From Xylanibacter brevis ATCC 19188 (lineage in GTDB: Bacteria; Bacteroidota; Bacteroidia; Bacteroidales; Bacteroidaceae), in the NCBI RefSeq assembly GCF_000621725.1, contig NZ_JHXM01000013.1, positions 62,001 through 126,000 of the forward strand: 64,000 nucleotides of DNA, in the 5' to 3' direction. Each line of letters begins with the position of its first letter. The stretch's first letter is position 1. Positions 1 to 8,014 of this stretch are shown piece by piece. The notes under the pieces were generated by a model that searched no databases, was not told the origin of the DNA, and was given only the letters and a program-made list of their open reading frames with translations. A program made the translations under genes and the position numbers.

Positions 1-807
1 CTCAACGCTGAGATGGTTGTGGTAGATGCGCTTCAGGTTGAAGTCCTTCAAGGCAAACTTCACCGTGGGATCGGCCTGCAAGGGCATACCGGTCTTCAGT
101 CTGTTCAGGTACATCCCTGCTATCATTGGCTTTTCCGCTGTGTTTGCCGTTTCCTCGTCCACAATACTTGCTAGCGTTGCTACTTCATTAGGAGTCAGTC
201 CCAACTTTTGTGCTTTTTCCTGTCGTTCGTCGGTCCAAAAGGCATCGTGCTCTTTCTGCATGCGCTGCATCAGTTTCTCGAGTGTCATATCCCAGTAAAC
301 CTCGTATGTGTTTGGCACGAACATAGCCACGATGGTGGCCGTGTCGTAGCCGTATTTCTCGCAAATCTCTTCTGAAGTCAATGCTTGCACCAGCTCTGTG
401 CTGTCCACCATCAGCTTCTGCGAAAGTCTGCCAGCGAGAAGCTCAGTGGTTCTGGCTTCGGGGATGGTCAGCATCATAGGCTGCTGATGTCCGTTTTTCA
501 TGTGGCGGAACACGGTGAAGGTGTTCATTCCTGGTGTGATGAGATATCGTCCTGTTCGTATGTTTTTTTCGTATCCATAGTGTCGGGCCAGCGTGCGGAA
601 ACCCGCTAACTGACAACTGTTGGCAATATCTGCAAGTTTCGTGTAAACGGAATCGGGCGTGTCGTCACCATCGATATAGACGAATTGATCTTCGTTGCTT
701 TTAGAGAAAGTACAAAAGAAATAGTAAAAAATGATACTTACGATGATCAGCATCGAGATAGCTGCTGGCCAAAGGTAATATTTGGCTTTTTTCTTATGGT
801 CTTGCAT
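1..807 (-). CDS. mltG: Endolytic murein transglycosylase MltG (3' end outside window)
   Basis: The protein is an MltG/YceG-like inner-membrane enzyme that cleaves nascent glycan strands and sets peptidoglycan chain length. Translation from ATG at 807 begins MQDHKKKAKYYLWPAAIS, giving a short basic cytoplasmic start and one membrane anchor at about residues 8-30. The catalytic region is visible near residues 205-250 (ASIVDEETANTAEKPM, then YLNRL and LQADPTVKFAL), where the second Glu of DEET corresponds to the catalytic Glu of the family. A purine-rich AAAGGGA lies ahead of the start, and a TAACTTTG box is at 839-846. The gene leaves the window at base 1 with 269 codons present, so roughly the last quarter is missing. 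Family assignment is firm; nothing unusual is seen in the visible part. Confidence 0.93.
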   Translation of the reverse strand, partial: MQDHKKKAKYYLWPAAISMLIIVSIIFYYFFCTFSKSNEDQFVYIDGDDTPDSVYTKLADIANSCQLAGFRTLARHYGYEKNIRTGRYLITPGMNTFTVFRHMKNGHQQPMMLTIPEARTTELLAGRLSQKLMVDSTELVQALTSEEICEKYGYDTATIVAMFVPNTYEVYWDMTLEKLMQRMQKEHDAFWTDERQEKAQKLGLTPNEVATLASIVDEETANTAEKPMIAGMYLNRLKTGMPLQADPTVKFALKDFNLKRIYHNHLSVE

Positions 808-838
808 GTGTGTGTATCCCTTTTAAAGTTTTGCAATG

Positions 839-846
839 CAAAGTTA
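839..846 (-). promoter_or_regulatory. -7 box of mltG promoter
   Basis: TAACTTTG on the minus strand matches the Bacteroidota -7 consensus TAnnTTTG and lies 32 bases ahead of the mltG start. No good -33 TTG is seen at the expected distance. Confidence 0.4.
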
Positions 847-947
847 CAGCTTTTTCTGTAATTACGAATACTTTTTGAGGAATTTTCTAATAAAAAATGG
901 ATTTGTATGCTTTCTGTAAAAATACCAAAATAAGTGTGAAAGCTAAG

Positions 948-1030
948 TGGGTGCTGATGGATTCGAACCACCGAAGTCGAAAGACAGCAGATTTACAGTC
1001 TGCCCCATTTGGCCACTCTGGAAAACACCC
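948..1030 (-). tRNA. tRNA-Tyr (GTA)
   Basis: The minus strand folds as a class II tRNA of 83 nt. The acceptor stem is GGGTGTT with AGCACCC, the anticodon stem is GCAGA/TCTGC around loop CTGTAAA (anticodon GTA), there is a long variable arm, and the T loop reads GGTTCGAATCC. The CCA end is not encoded. It stands alone with its own promoter. Confidence 0.96.
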
Positions 1031-1048
1031 GTTTTTCAAAAGCGAGTG

Positions 1049-1079
1049 CAAAGGTATACATTTTTTTTGATATTAGCAA
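1049..1079 (-). promoter_or_regulatory. Promoter of tRNA-Tyr
   Basis: On the minus strand a TTG (1079-1077) is followed after 20 bases by TACCTTTG (1056-1049). This fits the Bacteroidota primary sigma consensus, and the expected start point lies about 10 bases before the tRNA. Confidence 0.55.
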
Positions 1080-1202
1080 ATGTTTTGGAAATAAAGTTTT
1101 GTTTTTCCTCCAATAATGTGCAAATTGTAGCTTTTCCACCTTATATTATTGCAATTATTATCCATTTAACTGCCCATTTAGCAGATTTATGCAGTGAAAT
1201 GC

Positions 1203-1232
1203 TTGTTACCTCAATTTTTTTTTGTAATTTCG
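1203..1232 (+). promoter_or_regulatory. Candidate promoter for a short transcript
   Basis: TTG at 1203-1205 is followed after exactly 19 bases by TAATTTCG at 1225-1232, close to TAnnTTTG. A separate promoter for the next gene lies further downstream, so this one would drive the short non-coding stretch before it. Confidence 0.4.
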
Positions 1233-1237
1233 CATCG

Positions 1238-1380
1238 CTTTTGAAGAAGTTATTTATATAACGACTCAAAAGGTGTATATAACCATTATTCCCAACCACA
1301 GGCCATCTGTGAAGAGGGCTGTGGAAAAATCTTAGTTTTTGTGTTAGTTTCCACCATCCGTGATGGATGGTGGTTCTTTT
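1238..1380 (+). ncRNA. Candidate small RNA, about 140 nt
   Basis: The gap 1031-1470 has no gene. It contains a promoter-like pair ending at 1232, then a CCACAG...CTGTGG dyad (about 1299-1325), then a terminator-like hairpin (1351-1373) followed by a T-rich stretch. This promoter-structure-terminator order, with a separate promoter for the next gene at 1437-1444, suggests an independent small RNA. No known RNA family was recognised, and the call rests on layout only. Confidence 0.35.
1351..1380 (+). terminator. Rho-independent terminator (candidate small RNA)
   Basis: CCACCATCC (1351-1359) and GGATGGTGG (1365-1373) pair perfectly over nine bases with a five-base loop, followed by TTCTTTTT. 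Confidence 0.6.
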
Positions 1381-1436
1381 TATCCAGATTTTCAAATTAA
1401 TTCGGCAGCTAGTGCCGTTAATCGACTAAATATTTA

Positions 1437-1444
1437 TAACTTTG
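1437..1444 (+). promoter_or_regulatory. -7 box ahead of the HAD phosphatase gene
   Basis: TAACTTTG matches TAnnTTTG and is followed by GC, as in most promoters of this window. It implies a 5' leader of about 20 bases for the ATG at 1471. Confidence 0.45.
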
Positions 1445-1470
1445 CACCTCAAATCTAATCATTGGTTCAG

Positions 1471-2124
1471 ATGACGAAAAGCTACGATACATACATTTTT
1501 GATCTTGACGGCACCTTGCTGGAGACGTTAGAGGACTTGACTGCCGCCGTGAACTATGCCATGAGAACGCATGGCATGCCCGAACATTCTTTGGCAGATG
1601 TGCGCCGCTTTGTAGGTAATGGCGTGAAGATGCTGATGGTTCGTGCAGTACCTTCTGGTGAGGCTAACCCTCAGTTTGAGGCTGCCTTTGCCACGTTTCG
1701 TGCCTACTATATGGATCATTCTCTTGATACGACGCGTCCCTATGCCGGCATTCCAGAGTTGTTGGCAGAGTTGAAGAGTAGGGGCAAGCGTATAGCTGTG
1801 GTCAGCAATAAGTTCTGTGCTGCTACGCAGTCGCTCTGTCGTCATTTCTTCCCCGACACCGTCGAGGTGGCCATTGGTGAACACGAATCAGAAGGCATCC
1901 GCAAGAAACCTGCCCCCGACACCGTGATAGAAGCCCTCAAACAACTGGGTGTGGGAAAAGAGAATGCTGTGTATGTGGGCGACAGCGAGGTCGATCTGCA
2001 GACAGCTCGCAATGCTGGTCTGCCCTGTATCAGTGTGCTTTGGGGTTTCCGCGATCGTGACCTTCTGAAAGAAAATGGAGCAACCACCTTTGTAGCTGCT
2101 CCATTGGATATCTTGTCTTTATAA
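1471..2124 (+). CDS. HAD-family phosphatase, phosphoglycolate phosphatase-like
   Basis: This is a 217-residue haloacid dehalogenase hydrolase. Motif I is FDLDGTLLET near residues 9-18, with the two catalytic Asp. The motif II region reads AVVSNKF, the conserved Lys lies in IRKKPAPDTV, and motif III/IV is YVGDSEVDLQTARNAG. The alpha-helical cap between residues about 20 and 85 is of the Gph/PGP type, so dephosphorylation of a small phosphorylated metabolite, perhaps phosphoglycolate, is likely; the substrate cannot be settled from sequence. I chose ATG 1471 rather than the TTG nine bases upstream because the -7 box at 1437-1444 predicts transcription starting near 1450. The gene converges on DUF4301 with an 8-base gap and no terminator between them. 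Confidence 0.85.
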   Translation: MTKSYDTYIFDLDGTLLETLEDLTAAVNYAMRTHGMPEHSLADVRRFVGNGVKMLMVRAVPSGEANPQFEAAFATFRAYYMDHSLDTTRPYAGIPELLAELKSRGKRIAVVSNKFCAATQSLCRHFFPDTVEVAIGEHESEGIRKKPAPDTVIEALKQLGVGKENAVYVGDSEVDLQTARNAGLPCISVLWGFRDRDLLKENGATTFVAAPLDILSL

Positions 2125-2132
2125 CGCAACGA

Positions 2133-3632
2133 TTACTGATGCTGTTCGCGCAGCAGGTCGTTGACCGTTTTCACGGGGTTGAACGTACCCAGAGGTACTT
2201 CCACGAAGACGGTTGACCAGTTGCTCATGGCACCATTCCAGAGGCCAGGCAACTCAAGTGCTTTCAGCTCTTTGCCGCTCTTTGACTTGCTAGAGATGAA
2301 ACCAGTGGTCTTGTCAACGAAGTCGGGCAGGTTGAATGGCTTGCCCTGATAGTCCTTGACAGCGCAAACCAGGTCAACGGGGTTGAAGTGTGTGCCCTGG
2401 GTGAACATCTTCATGTACTCAGCATTGTTGGTGTCAATCTGTGAACTCTCCAGAATCTGCAGAGACACGGTGCCATCCTGATTGTAGGTGAGGAATGGAC
2501 CACCGCCAGGCTCGCCCACGTTCTTCACCACGCCGCACACGCGCATGGGGCGGTTGAGTTTGCTTCTCAGGTAGGCAGCGTCCACCTTGTTGTTCTTAGG
2601 ATTGGTGCAAAGGCACTTCTCTACAAACTGTGCAATCTCGGCGATCTGTGCGTCTGTTGGGTTGCTGTCCAACTGGCGCAGATACTCGAATGCCTTTTTC
2701 TGCAGCGTTACCAGCACACCAGCGATGACCTGCTTCCACTCTACGGTCTCGGGCTTCAGGCGGTCGGGCACCACGTTGTCGATGTTCTTCACAAAGATGA
2801 CGTCAGCCTCGATCTCGTTGAGGTTCTCGATCAGCGCACCATGACCACCGGGACGGAACAGCAGTGAGCCGTCGGCCTCGCGGAAAGGTGTGTTGTCAGG
2901 ATTAGCTGCAACGGTATCTGTAGAAGGCTTCTGCTCCGAGAAGGTGATGTCGTATTTGATGCCATATTTCTTGGCAAAGCCGTCGGCCTTCTCTGCCACT
3001 TTCTGCTTGAAGAACTCCAGGTGGTCGTGGCTCACGGTGAAGTGCACATGGGCCTCACCATTAGAGGCTGCATAGAGTGCCCCCTCTACCAGATGTTCCT
3101 CCATAGGTGTGCGAGCACCTTCAGCATATTTGTGGAACAGCAGCATGCCCTTTGGCAGTTGACCGTAGTTCAGACCTTCTTTCTTCAGCATGTTGGCAGC
3201 CACTGCCTTGTAGTTGCCCTCGGCCATCAGTGTCTTGATGTCCTTGCCTTCGTTTTCTATGCAGACCTGGTTCAGGGCTTCATAGAAGGCAAACTTCTCA
3301 ATGTCGTTGAAGTATTTCTTCTCGAAATCGGTGGTAGGCACGTCGTAGTCGGCATCCACAAATGCAAACATGTTCTTGAACATGCGGCTGGCAGCACCAC
3401 TAGCGGGTACGAACTTCACCACGCGGTGTCCTTCTGCCTTATAGTCTTCCCAAGCTTTTACATACGACTGACGCTCATCTGCTGAGGGGGCCAGAATGCC
3501 ATTGCCCACGGCAGCGGCAGCCTCCAGACGCAGGAAGGGGAAGCCTGTTTCAAATTCTTTTAGTTGGGTTTCAATCTGCTCCTGGCTGATGCCACGTTGA
3601 GCAATCTGTTGCAAGTCTTTTTCTGATAGCAT
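2133..3632 (-). CDS. DUF4301 family protein, nucleotidyltransferase-like
   Basis: The protein has 499 residues and no signal peptide, so it is cytosolic. It matches the Bacteroidota DUF4301 family, whose function I do not know. Two segments look like parts of a sugar-1-phosphate nucleotidyltransferase fold: VKFVPASGAASRMFK near residue 75, resembling the glycine-rich nucleotide loop, and LFRPGGHGALIENLNEI then VIFVKNIDNVVPDRLK near residues 257-292, resembling the GGHG and N-D metal-site region of UDP-sugar pyrophosphorylases. Nucleotidyl transfer is therefore a reasonable inference but not shown. It is the last gene of a leftward group, 41 bases after the kdgK-like gene, which may point to a role in sugar metabolism. 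Confidence 0.85.
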   Translation of the reverse strand: MLSEKDLQQIAQRGISQEQIETQLKEFETGFPFLRLEAAAAVGNGILAPSADERQSYVKAWEDYKAEGHRVVKFVPASGAASRMFKNMFAFVDADYDVPTTDFEKKYFNDIEKFAFYEALNQVCIENEGKDIKTLMAEGNYKAVAANMLKKEGLNYGQLPKGMLLFHKYAEGARTPMEEHLVEGALYAASNGEAHVHFTVSHDHLEFFKQKVAEKADGFAKKYGIKYDITFSEQKPSTDTVAANPDNTPFREADGSLLFRPGGHGALIENLNEIEADVIFVKNIDNVVPDRLKPETVEWKQVIAGVLVTLQKKAFEYLRQLDSNPTDAQIAEIAQFVEKCLCTNPKNNKVDAAYLRSKLNRPMRVCGVVKNVGEPGGGPFLTYNQDGTVSLQILESSQIDTNNAEYMKMFTQGTHFNPVDLVCAVKDYQGKPFNLPDFVDKTTGFISSKSKSGKELKALELPGLWNGAMSNWSTVFVEVPLGTFNPVKTVNDLLREQHQ

Positions 3633-3673
3633 AGTTTCTTATTATATATAAGCGGGTTAAAAATATTCTTTGC

Positions 3674-4687
3674 CTATAGCAGCGCAGTGATTTCCTCGTC
3701 GGTGGCCAGGTTGAAGTCACCGGGAATGGTGTTCTTGAGTGTCGAGGCTGCCAGCGAGTAGTTGAGCTGCATCTGACTGTCGTCGGGGTAGGCCCTGAGG
3801 GCATGCAGCATGCCAGCCATGAAGGCGTCGCCTACGCCCGAGGCATCCACCACACCGTTGATGTCGTTGATAGGCGCCTTGAGCAGTTCACCGTCGGTCC
3901 ACAGCAGCGCCGTGAGCAGGTGGTGGTTGGAGGCCACGATGTTTCGCATGCCCATCAGCCATTTCTTACAGCGTGGAAACTCCTTGTGAAGGTCGTCGAA
4001 CCAGGCGCGATATTCGTCCATTTGCATCTGAAAACTGGAGTCCGTGGCCGTGAAGGGAGGTTGCTTGCGCTGACAGAGAAACTCAAATTCGATGGCATCT
4101 CCAAACATCAGGTCGCAGCGCGAGAGGATGCGCCTCAGCGTCTGGCGTGGGTCGGCACCATACTGCCATAGGTTCTTGCGGTAGTTGATGTCGAAGGCCA
4201 CCTTGACACCCAGTTCGTCGGCAATGTCGAGGGCTTCGAAGGTGGCGTCGGCCGAACTCTGCGAGATGGCAGCCGTGATGCCCGATATATGCAGCACGGC
4301 GGCATCTTTCAGGATCTCGCGCCAGGGAATCATGCCGGGCTTTATCTCCGAGCAGGCCGAACCGGCACGGTCGTAGATCACTTTAGCCGAGCGCATGCCT
4401 GCAGCCGGTTCCATGTAGTATGTGCCTATGCGCTGACCACCAAAGAGGATGTGTCGGCAGTCAACACCCAGTTGCATCAGGTTCTGTATGCCGGTATGTC
4501 CAACAGGTGTGTCGGGCAGGCGAGTGACGTATTGCACGTCGTTGCCTAGCATCGCCAGCGACACAGCCACATTAGCCTCGCTACCCCCGTATTTACTGGT
4601 GAAGTAGTCGCCTTGCGACAGTCGTTGGTGATCTTGTTTTGAGAATCGCAGCAGCAGTTCTCCAAAAGTCACGAATTTAGTTTTCAT
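3674..4687 (-). CDS. kdgK: PfkB-family sugar kinase, probable 2-keto-3-deoxygluconate kinase
   Basis: This 337-residue ribokinase-fold enzyme probably phosphorylates 2-keto-3-deoxygluconate to KDPG in hexuronate breakdown. The N-terminal sugar-binding signature is GELLLRFS and then YGGSEANVAVSLAMLG, and the C-terminal PfkB motif is DASGVGDAFMAGML, whose Asp is the catalytic base. KDG kinases typically share this layout, but other ketose or adenosine kinases cannot be excluded. ATG 4687 is preferred: an upstream in-frame TTG at 4714 would overlap the relA-like gene and adds residues not typical of the family. It starts 13 bases after the relA stop, so the two are probably co-transcribed. A glucuronate isomerase gene (uxaC) lies about 50 kb away in the same window. 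Confidence 0.82.
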   Translation of the reverse strand: MKTKFVTFGELLLRFSKQDHQRLSQGDYFTSKYGGSEANVAVSLAMLGNDVQYVTRLPDTPVGHTGIQNLMQLGVDCRHILFGGQRIGTYYMEPAAGMRSAKVIYDRAGSACSEIKPGMIPWREILKDAAVLHISGITAAISQSSADATFEALDIADELGVKVAFDINYRKNLWQYGADPRQTLRRILSRCDLMFGDAIEFEFLCQRKQPPFTATDSSFQMQMDEYRAWFDDLHKEFPRCKKWLMGMRNIVASNHHLLTALLWTDGELLKAPINDINGVVDASGVGDAFMAGMLHALRAYPDDSQMQLNYSLAASTLKNTIPGDFNLATDEEITALL

Positions 4688-4700
4688 TGTTGTGTGTGGG

Positions 4701-6917
4701 TTATATTCTTTCAACCTGTTTCACGCCTTTCACGGTGCGCAGCTTTTTGATGAGCGCTTCCAGGCGGGTGTTGTCGTTGATCATGATGACCAGGTTGCCA
4801 CGGAACAGTCCGTCGTTAGAGTCGATGTTGATGCTGCGCAGCACCAGTCGCTCGTCTTTCGAGATAATCGACGTGAGGTTGTTGACAATGCCCAGGTCGT
4901 CGTTGCCGATGATGCGTAGCGTGATGGCATACTGGCTCGAGCCCTTGCCGCTCCATCTTGCCCTGACCACGCGATAGCCAAAGCGGCGGCGCATCTCGGG
5001 CGCATTCGGACAGTCGCAACGGTGAATCTTGATACCGCCGTTCACGGTGACAAAGCCAAACACCTCGTCGCCATAGATGGGATTGCAGCAGTGGGCCAAC
5101 TGGTAGTCAACGCCCTTCAGGTCTTTGCCGATGACGAGCACGTCGTCGGCAACCTGCGTGTTGGGGTTGGCAAACTTCGAGTCTTCCAGTGTGAACTCCT
5201 CGGCCGAACGCGCGATGTTGTCGCCCGTGATGACCTTCTCGCCTTGCTGCAGTTCCAGGTATTTGTCGAACACGGTCTGCACTTCCAGTGTCTCGCGGGC
5301 AATGTCGCGATAGAAGTCGCTGGCCTCTTTGTAGCCCAACTTCTTCATCGTGCGCATCATCAGGCTCTCGTCCTGTTCTATCTTGCGGTTGCGGAACTTA
5401 CGTTCTAGCATTTCCTTCACCAGCAGCGCCTCTTTCTGTTGGGTCTCCTTCAGGGCCAGTCTAATTTTGGCCTTGGCTCTCGAGGTCTTGACGATGTTGA
5501 GCCATTCCTGTTTAGGATACTGCGTAGAGGAAGTGATGATCTCCACCTGGTCGCCCGAGTGCAGTTCCTGGCGGAATGTCACCACCTTATTATTAATGCG
5601 CGCGCCCGTGCAAGCCGATCCCACCTTCGAGTGGATGTGGTAGGCCATGTCGAGCACGGTGGCACCTTTGGGGAATTTCAGCAGGTCGCCCTTGGGTGTG
5701 AACACATAGATCTCATCGTCGTAGAGGTCCATCTTAAACTGATCCATGGCCTCTATGCCGCTCGACTCCTCCAGCATCTGGCGGATGCCGTTGAGCCACT
5801 CGTCCATGCCGCCTTCGGCCTTCACGCCCTTGTAGCGCCAGTGGGCAGCCACACCGCGCTCGGCGATGTCGTCCATGCGCTCGGTGCGTATCTGCACCTC
5901 TACCCATTTCTGCTCGGGTCCCAGCACGGTGATGTGCAGACTCTCGTAGCCGTTGGTCTTTGGCACGGTGAGCCAGTCGCGCATGCGCTTGGGGTTAGAG
6001 GTGTACATATCGGTGATCAGTGCAAACGTCTGCCAGCATTGCTGTTTCTCTTTCTCTATCGGACAGTCGATGATGATGCGGATGGCAAAGAGGTCATAGA
6101 CGCCCTCGAAGGCACACTTCTGCTTCTTCATCTTCTGCCAGATGGAATGGATGGACTTGGTGCGTCCCTTCATGTGGAACTTCAGACCGGCCTCGATGAG
6201 CTTCTTCTCGATAGGCGCAATGAAGTTTTTGATATAAGCATCACGCGCACTTTTGGTGGCGTTCAGCTTCTCGCGAATCATGTAGTAGGCGTCGTGCTCC
6301 AGGTACTTCAGTGACAGGTCCTCCAGTTCGCTCTTCAACTTGTATAGACCCAGCTTGTGGGCCAGTGGGGCATAGAGGTAGGCTGCCTCTTCCGAGACCT
6401 CGCGTTTGCCGGCTTCGTTGTCTGAGTCGCGTATCTGTCGCATCAGGTTCACGCGGTCGGCAATCATGATCAGAATCACACGCATGTCCTCGGCAAACGA
6501 GAGCAGCAGATTGCGGAAATTCTCGCTTTCAATGACGGGGTTCTTCTTGTAGAGCTCCTGTATGCGCAGCAAGCCGTGCAGGATGCGTCCCACGGACTCA
6601 CCGTAGTTCTCGCTCACCTCGTCGATGGTGGTGTACTCGGCCTCGATGCTGGGATAGAGCAGGACGGCGATGACCGCATCCCTGCGCAGTCCTATCTCGT
6701 CGACCACAAGCAGGGCTGTCTGGACAGCAGTGATGATGGGGTTCAGCCCGAATACGTTGCGATGCACGATGTTCTGACTGATGAGCTCCATCAGGTGACT
6801 GCGTAACTTCTCCTCATCGGCAGGTTCCAGTGTCGATATGATTTTGTCCTTCAGCTCAGCATAGAGCTGCAGGGCAAGCTCGCGTTCGGGTGCTGTAAAT
6901 TCTAATAGTTCTGTCAT
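4701..6917 (-). CDS. relA: RelA/SpoT homologue, synthetase type with degenerate hydrolase domain
   Basis: This is a long RSH protein of 738 residues that makes (p)ppGpp from ATP and GTP or GDP. Domain order is a pseudo-HD domain (about 20-185), synthetase (about 235-360, with GRTKSIHSIWQKM, YDLFAIRII, VPKTNGYESLHITVLGP and VQIRTERMDDIAERGVAAHW), TGS (about 395-455, VFTPKGDLLKFPKGATVLD) and a C-terminal ACT domain. The hydrolase signature is lost: the usual HDTVEDT is replaced by YPSIEAE (AVLLYPSIEAEYTTID) and the first His of the HD motif is Asn in LNPIITAV, although ADR is kept. ATG 6917 is chosen because the in-frame GTG at 6926 lies inside the TACCTTTG -7 box (6926-6933). A second, hydrolase-competent Rel would be expected elsewhere in the genome. 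Confidence 0.92.
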   Translation of the reverse strand: MTELLEFTAPERELALQLYAELKDKIISTLEPADEEKLRSHLMELISQNIVHRNVFGLNPIITAVQTALLVVDEIGLRRDAVIAVLLYPSIEAEYTTIDEVSENYGESVGRILHGLLRIQELYKKNPVIESENFRNLLLSFAEDMRVILIMIADRVNLMRQIRDSDNEAGKREVSEEAAYLYAPLAHKLGLYKLKSELEDLSLKYLEHDAYYMIREKLNATKSARDAYIKNFIAPIEKKLIEAGLKFHMKGRTKSIHSIWQKMKKQKCAFEGVYDLFAIRIIIDCPIEKEKQQCWQTFALITDMYTSNPKRMRDWLTVPKTNGYESLHITVLGPEQKWVEVQIRTERMDDIAERGVAAHWRYKGVKAEGGMDEWLNGIRQMLEESSGIEAMDQFKMDLYDDEIYVFTPKGDLLKFPKGATVLDMAYHIHSKVGSACTGARINNKVVTFRQELHSGDQVEIITSSTQYPKQEWLNIVKTSRAKAKIRLALKETQQKEALLVKEMLERKFRNRKIEQDESLMMRTMKKLGYKEASDFYRDIARETLEVQTVFDKYLELQQGEKVITGDNIARSAEEFTLEDSKFANPNTQVADDVLVIGKDLKGVDYQLAHCCNPIYGDEVFGFVTVNGGIKIHRCDCPNAPEMRRRFGYRVVRARWSGKGSSQYAITLRIIGNDDLGIVNNLTSIISKDERLVLRSINIDSNDGLFRGNLVIMINDNTRLEALIKKLRTVKGVKQVERI

Positions 6918-6925
6918 ATCCGCCA

Positions 6926-6933
6926 CAAAGGTA
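6926..6933 (-). promoter_or_regulatory. -7 box ahead of relA, near-leaderless transcript
   Basis: TACCTTTG on the minus strand ends nine bases before the ATG at 6917. Transcription from it would begin within a few bases of the start codon. No clear -33 element is present. Confidence 0.42.
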
Positions 6934-6965
6934 GGAAAAAAATAGTATAATGCGTTAGCTTTTAG

Positions 6966-7427
6966 CTAATTTTTAACGATACTCCTCAGCAGATCGGTGC
7001 ATCCCTCCAGCACATCATTCCACGTGGCCTCAAAGTTGCCGGTGTACCAAGGGTCGGCTACCTCGCCGGGACGCACCGTGAAATCCATCAGGCGGTGAAT
7101 CTTCTCGTCGGGGTCGTCGCCACAGATGCGCTTCATGTTGCGTATGTTCCAGTCGTCCATGCCCACCAGCAGGTCAAAGCGCATATAGTCCTGTCGGGTC
7201 ATCTGTCGTGCCGTCTTTCCCTTGCACGAGATGCCGTGCTCGGCCAGCTTCCGCTTGGCCGGTGGATAGACCTCGTTGCCAATCTCCTCGGTCGAGGTAG
7301 CTGCCGACTCGATGTAGAACGAATCCTCAAGACCGGCATCGGCAACGATTTTCTTCATCACAAATTCGGCCATAGGACTGCGGCAGATATTACCGTGGCA
7401 GACAAAGAGTATCTTGGTTTGTTTCAT
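6966..7427 (-). CDS. Low-molecular-weight protein-tyrosine phosphatase
   Basis: A 153-residue LMW-PTP. The P-loop CX5R is CHGNICRS at residues 10-17, directly after the first strand KILFVCHGN, and the general-acid loop is VADPWYTGN near residue 127. The length is normal for the family. It acts in the cytosol on phosphotyrosine; in bacteria such enzymes often control exopolysaccharide kinases, and arsenate reductases share the fold, but the DPW(Y) loop favours a phosphatase. It is the first gene of the leftward group leading to relA, with a 48-base gap and a separate promoter between them. Confidence 0.92.
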   Translation of the reverse strand: MKQTKILFVCHGNICRSPMAEFVMKKIVADAGLEDSFYIESAATSTEEIGNEVYPPAKRKLAEHGISCKGKTARQMTRQDYMRFDLLVGMDDWNIRNMKRICGDDPDEKIHRLMDFTVRPGEVADPWYTGNFEATWNDVLEGCTDLLRSIVKN

Positions 7428-7461
7428 ATCTAATATTGCGTGTTTCTTCGTTTTTTACATG

Positions 7462-7469
7462 CAAAGATA
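7462..7469 (-). promoter_or_regulatory. -7 box of the LMW-PTP promoter
   Basis: TATCTTTG on the minus strand, followed by GC, lies 34 bases ahead of the start codon. The -33 region is not recognisable. Confidence 0.42.
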
Positions 7470-7510
7470 GCGTATTTTGGTCTAATAATGCGCTTTTTTC
7501 GCAGAATGTT

Positions 7511-7540
7511 TTGGCTTTTGACCGAAAATGCTTACTTTTG
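7511..7540 (+). promoter_or_regulatory. Promoter of the rhodanese gene
   Basis: TTG (7511-7513), 19 bases, then TACTTTTG (7533-7540), followed by GCACC. This is among the best matches to the Bacteroidota consensus in the window. Confidence 0.6.
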
Positions 7541-7568
7541 CACCATAATCTTTTGATGTTTAAAACCT

Positions 7569-7988
7569 ATGAATCGATCTAATAAGTTGACACTTGTTCT
7601 ACTGCTGACCATTGTCCTTGGGGTGGCATGGGTGCTCCGTGGTCATAACACTCCCTGCAAGGACTACAAAACCGTTGATGTGGAAGCCTTTCATCGCCTC
7701 ATTTCGGGTTCCGACAGTGTGGTGCTGCTCGATGTCTGTACTGCCTCTGAATATGAGGATGCCTATCTGAAAGGCTCGTTGCTCATCGACTACAAAGCCG
7801 ATTCCTTTAAGTCTGCAGCCCTCAGTCGGTTGCCCAAAAACAAGACCATCGCTGTTTATTGTCGCAGCGGTATCAGAAGTGCCTCTGCTGCAGAGTTCCT
7901 GTCTAAGGAAGGCTACAAGGTTGTAAACATGGAAGGCGGCACCGATGCCTGGATAGAAGCAGGCAAGCCCGTGCTCAGTAAGAATTAA
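7569..7988 (+). CDS. Membrane-anchored rhodanese-domain protein
   Basis: The protein has 139 residues. Residues 6-24 form a membrane anchor or uncleaved signal (KLTLVLLLTIVLGVAWVLRG), followed by a single rhodanese domain facing the periplasm. The active-site loop is VYCRSGIRSASAA, with Cys as the sulfur or phosphate-binding nucleophile, and the strand LLDVCTASEYEDAYLKGS is the typical LDVR-like entry. Stand-alone rhodaneses of this kind carry sulfane sulfur for thiol or cyanide chemistry; the actual partner is unknown. There is no lipobox, so it is not called a lipoprotein. Transcription runs into the long 22-base-period array that begins 27 bases after the stop codon. Confidence 0.88.
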   Translation: MNRSNKLTLVLLLTIVLGVAWVLRGHNTPCKDYKTVDVEAFHRLISGSDSVVLLDVCTASEYEDAYLKGSLLIDYKADSFKSAALSRLPKNKTIAVYCRSGIRSASAAEFLSKEGYKVVNMEGGTDAWIEAGKPVLSKN

Positions 7989-8014
7989 ATTCCCTCATAT
8001 AATACCCCCATTTT

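Noticed and set aside
5439..6314. 291-codon open frame on the plus strand
   Set aside because: It is antisense to the relA-type gene, Leu/His/Val-rich with no domain.
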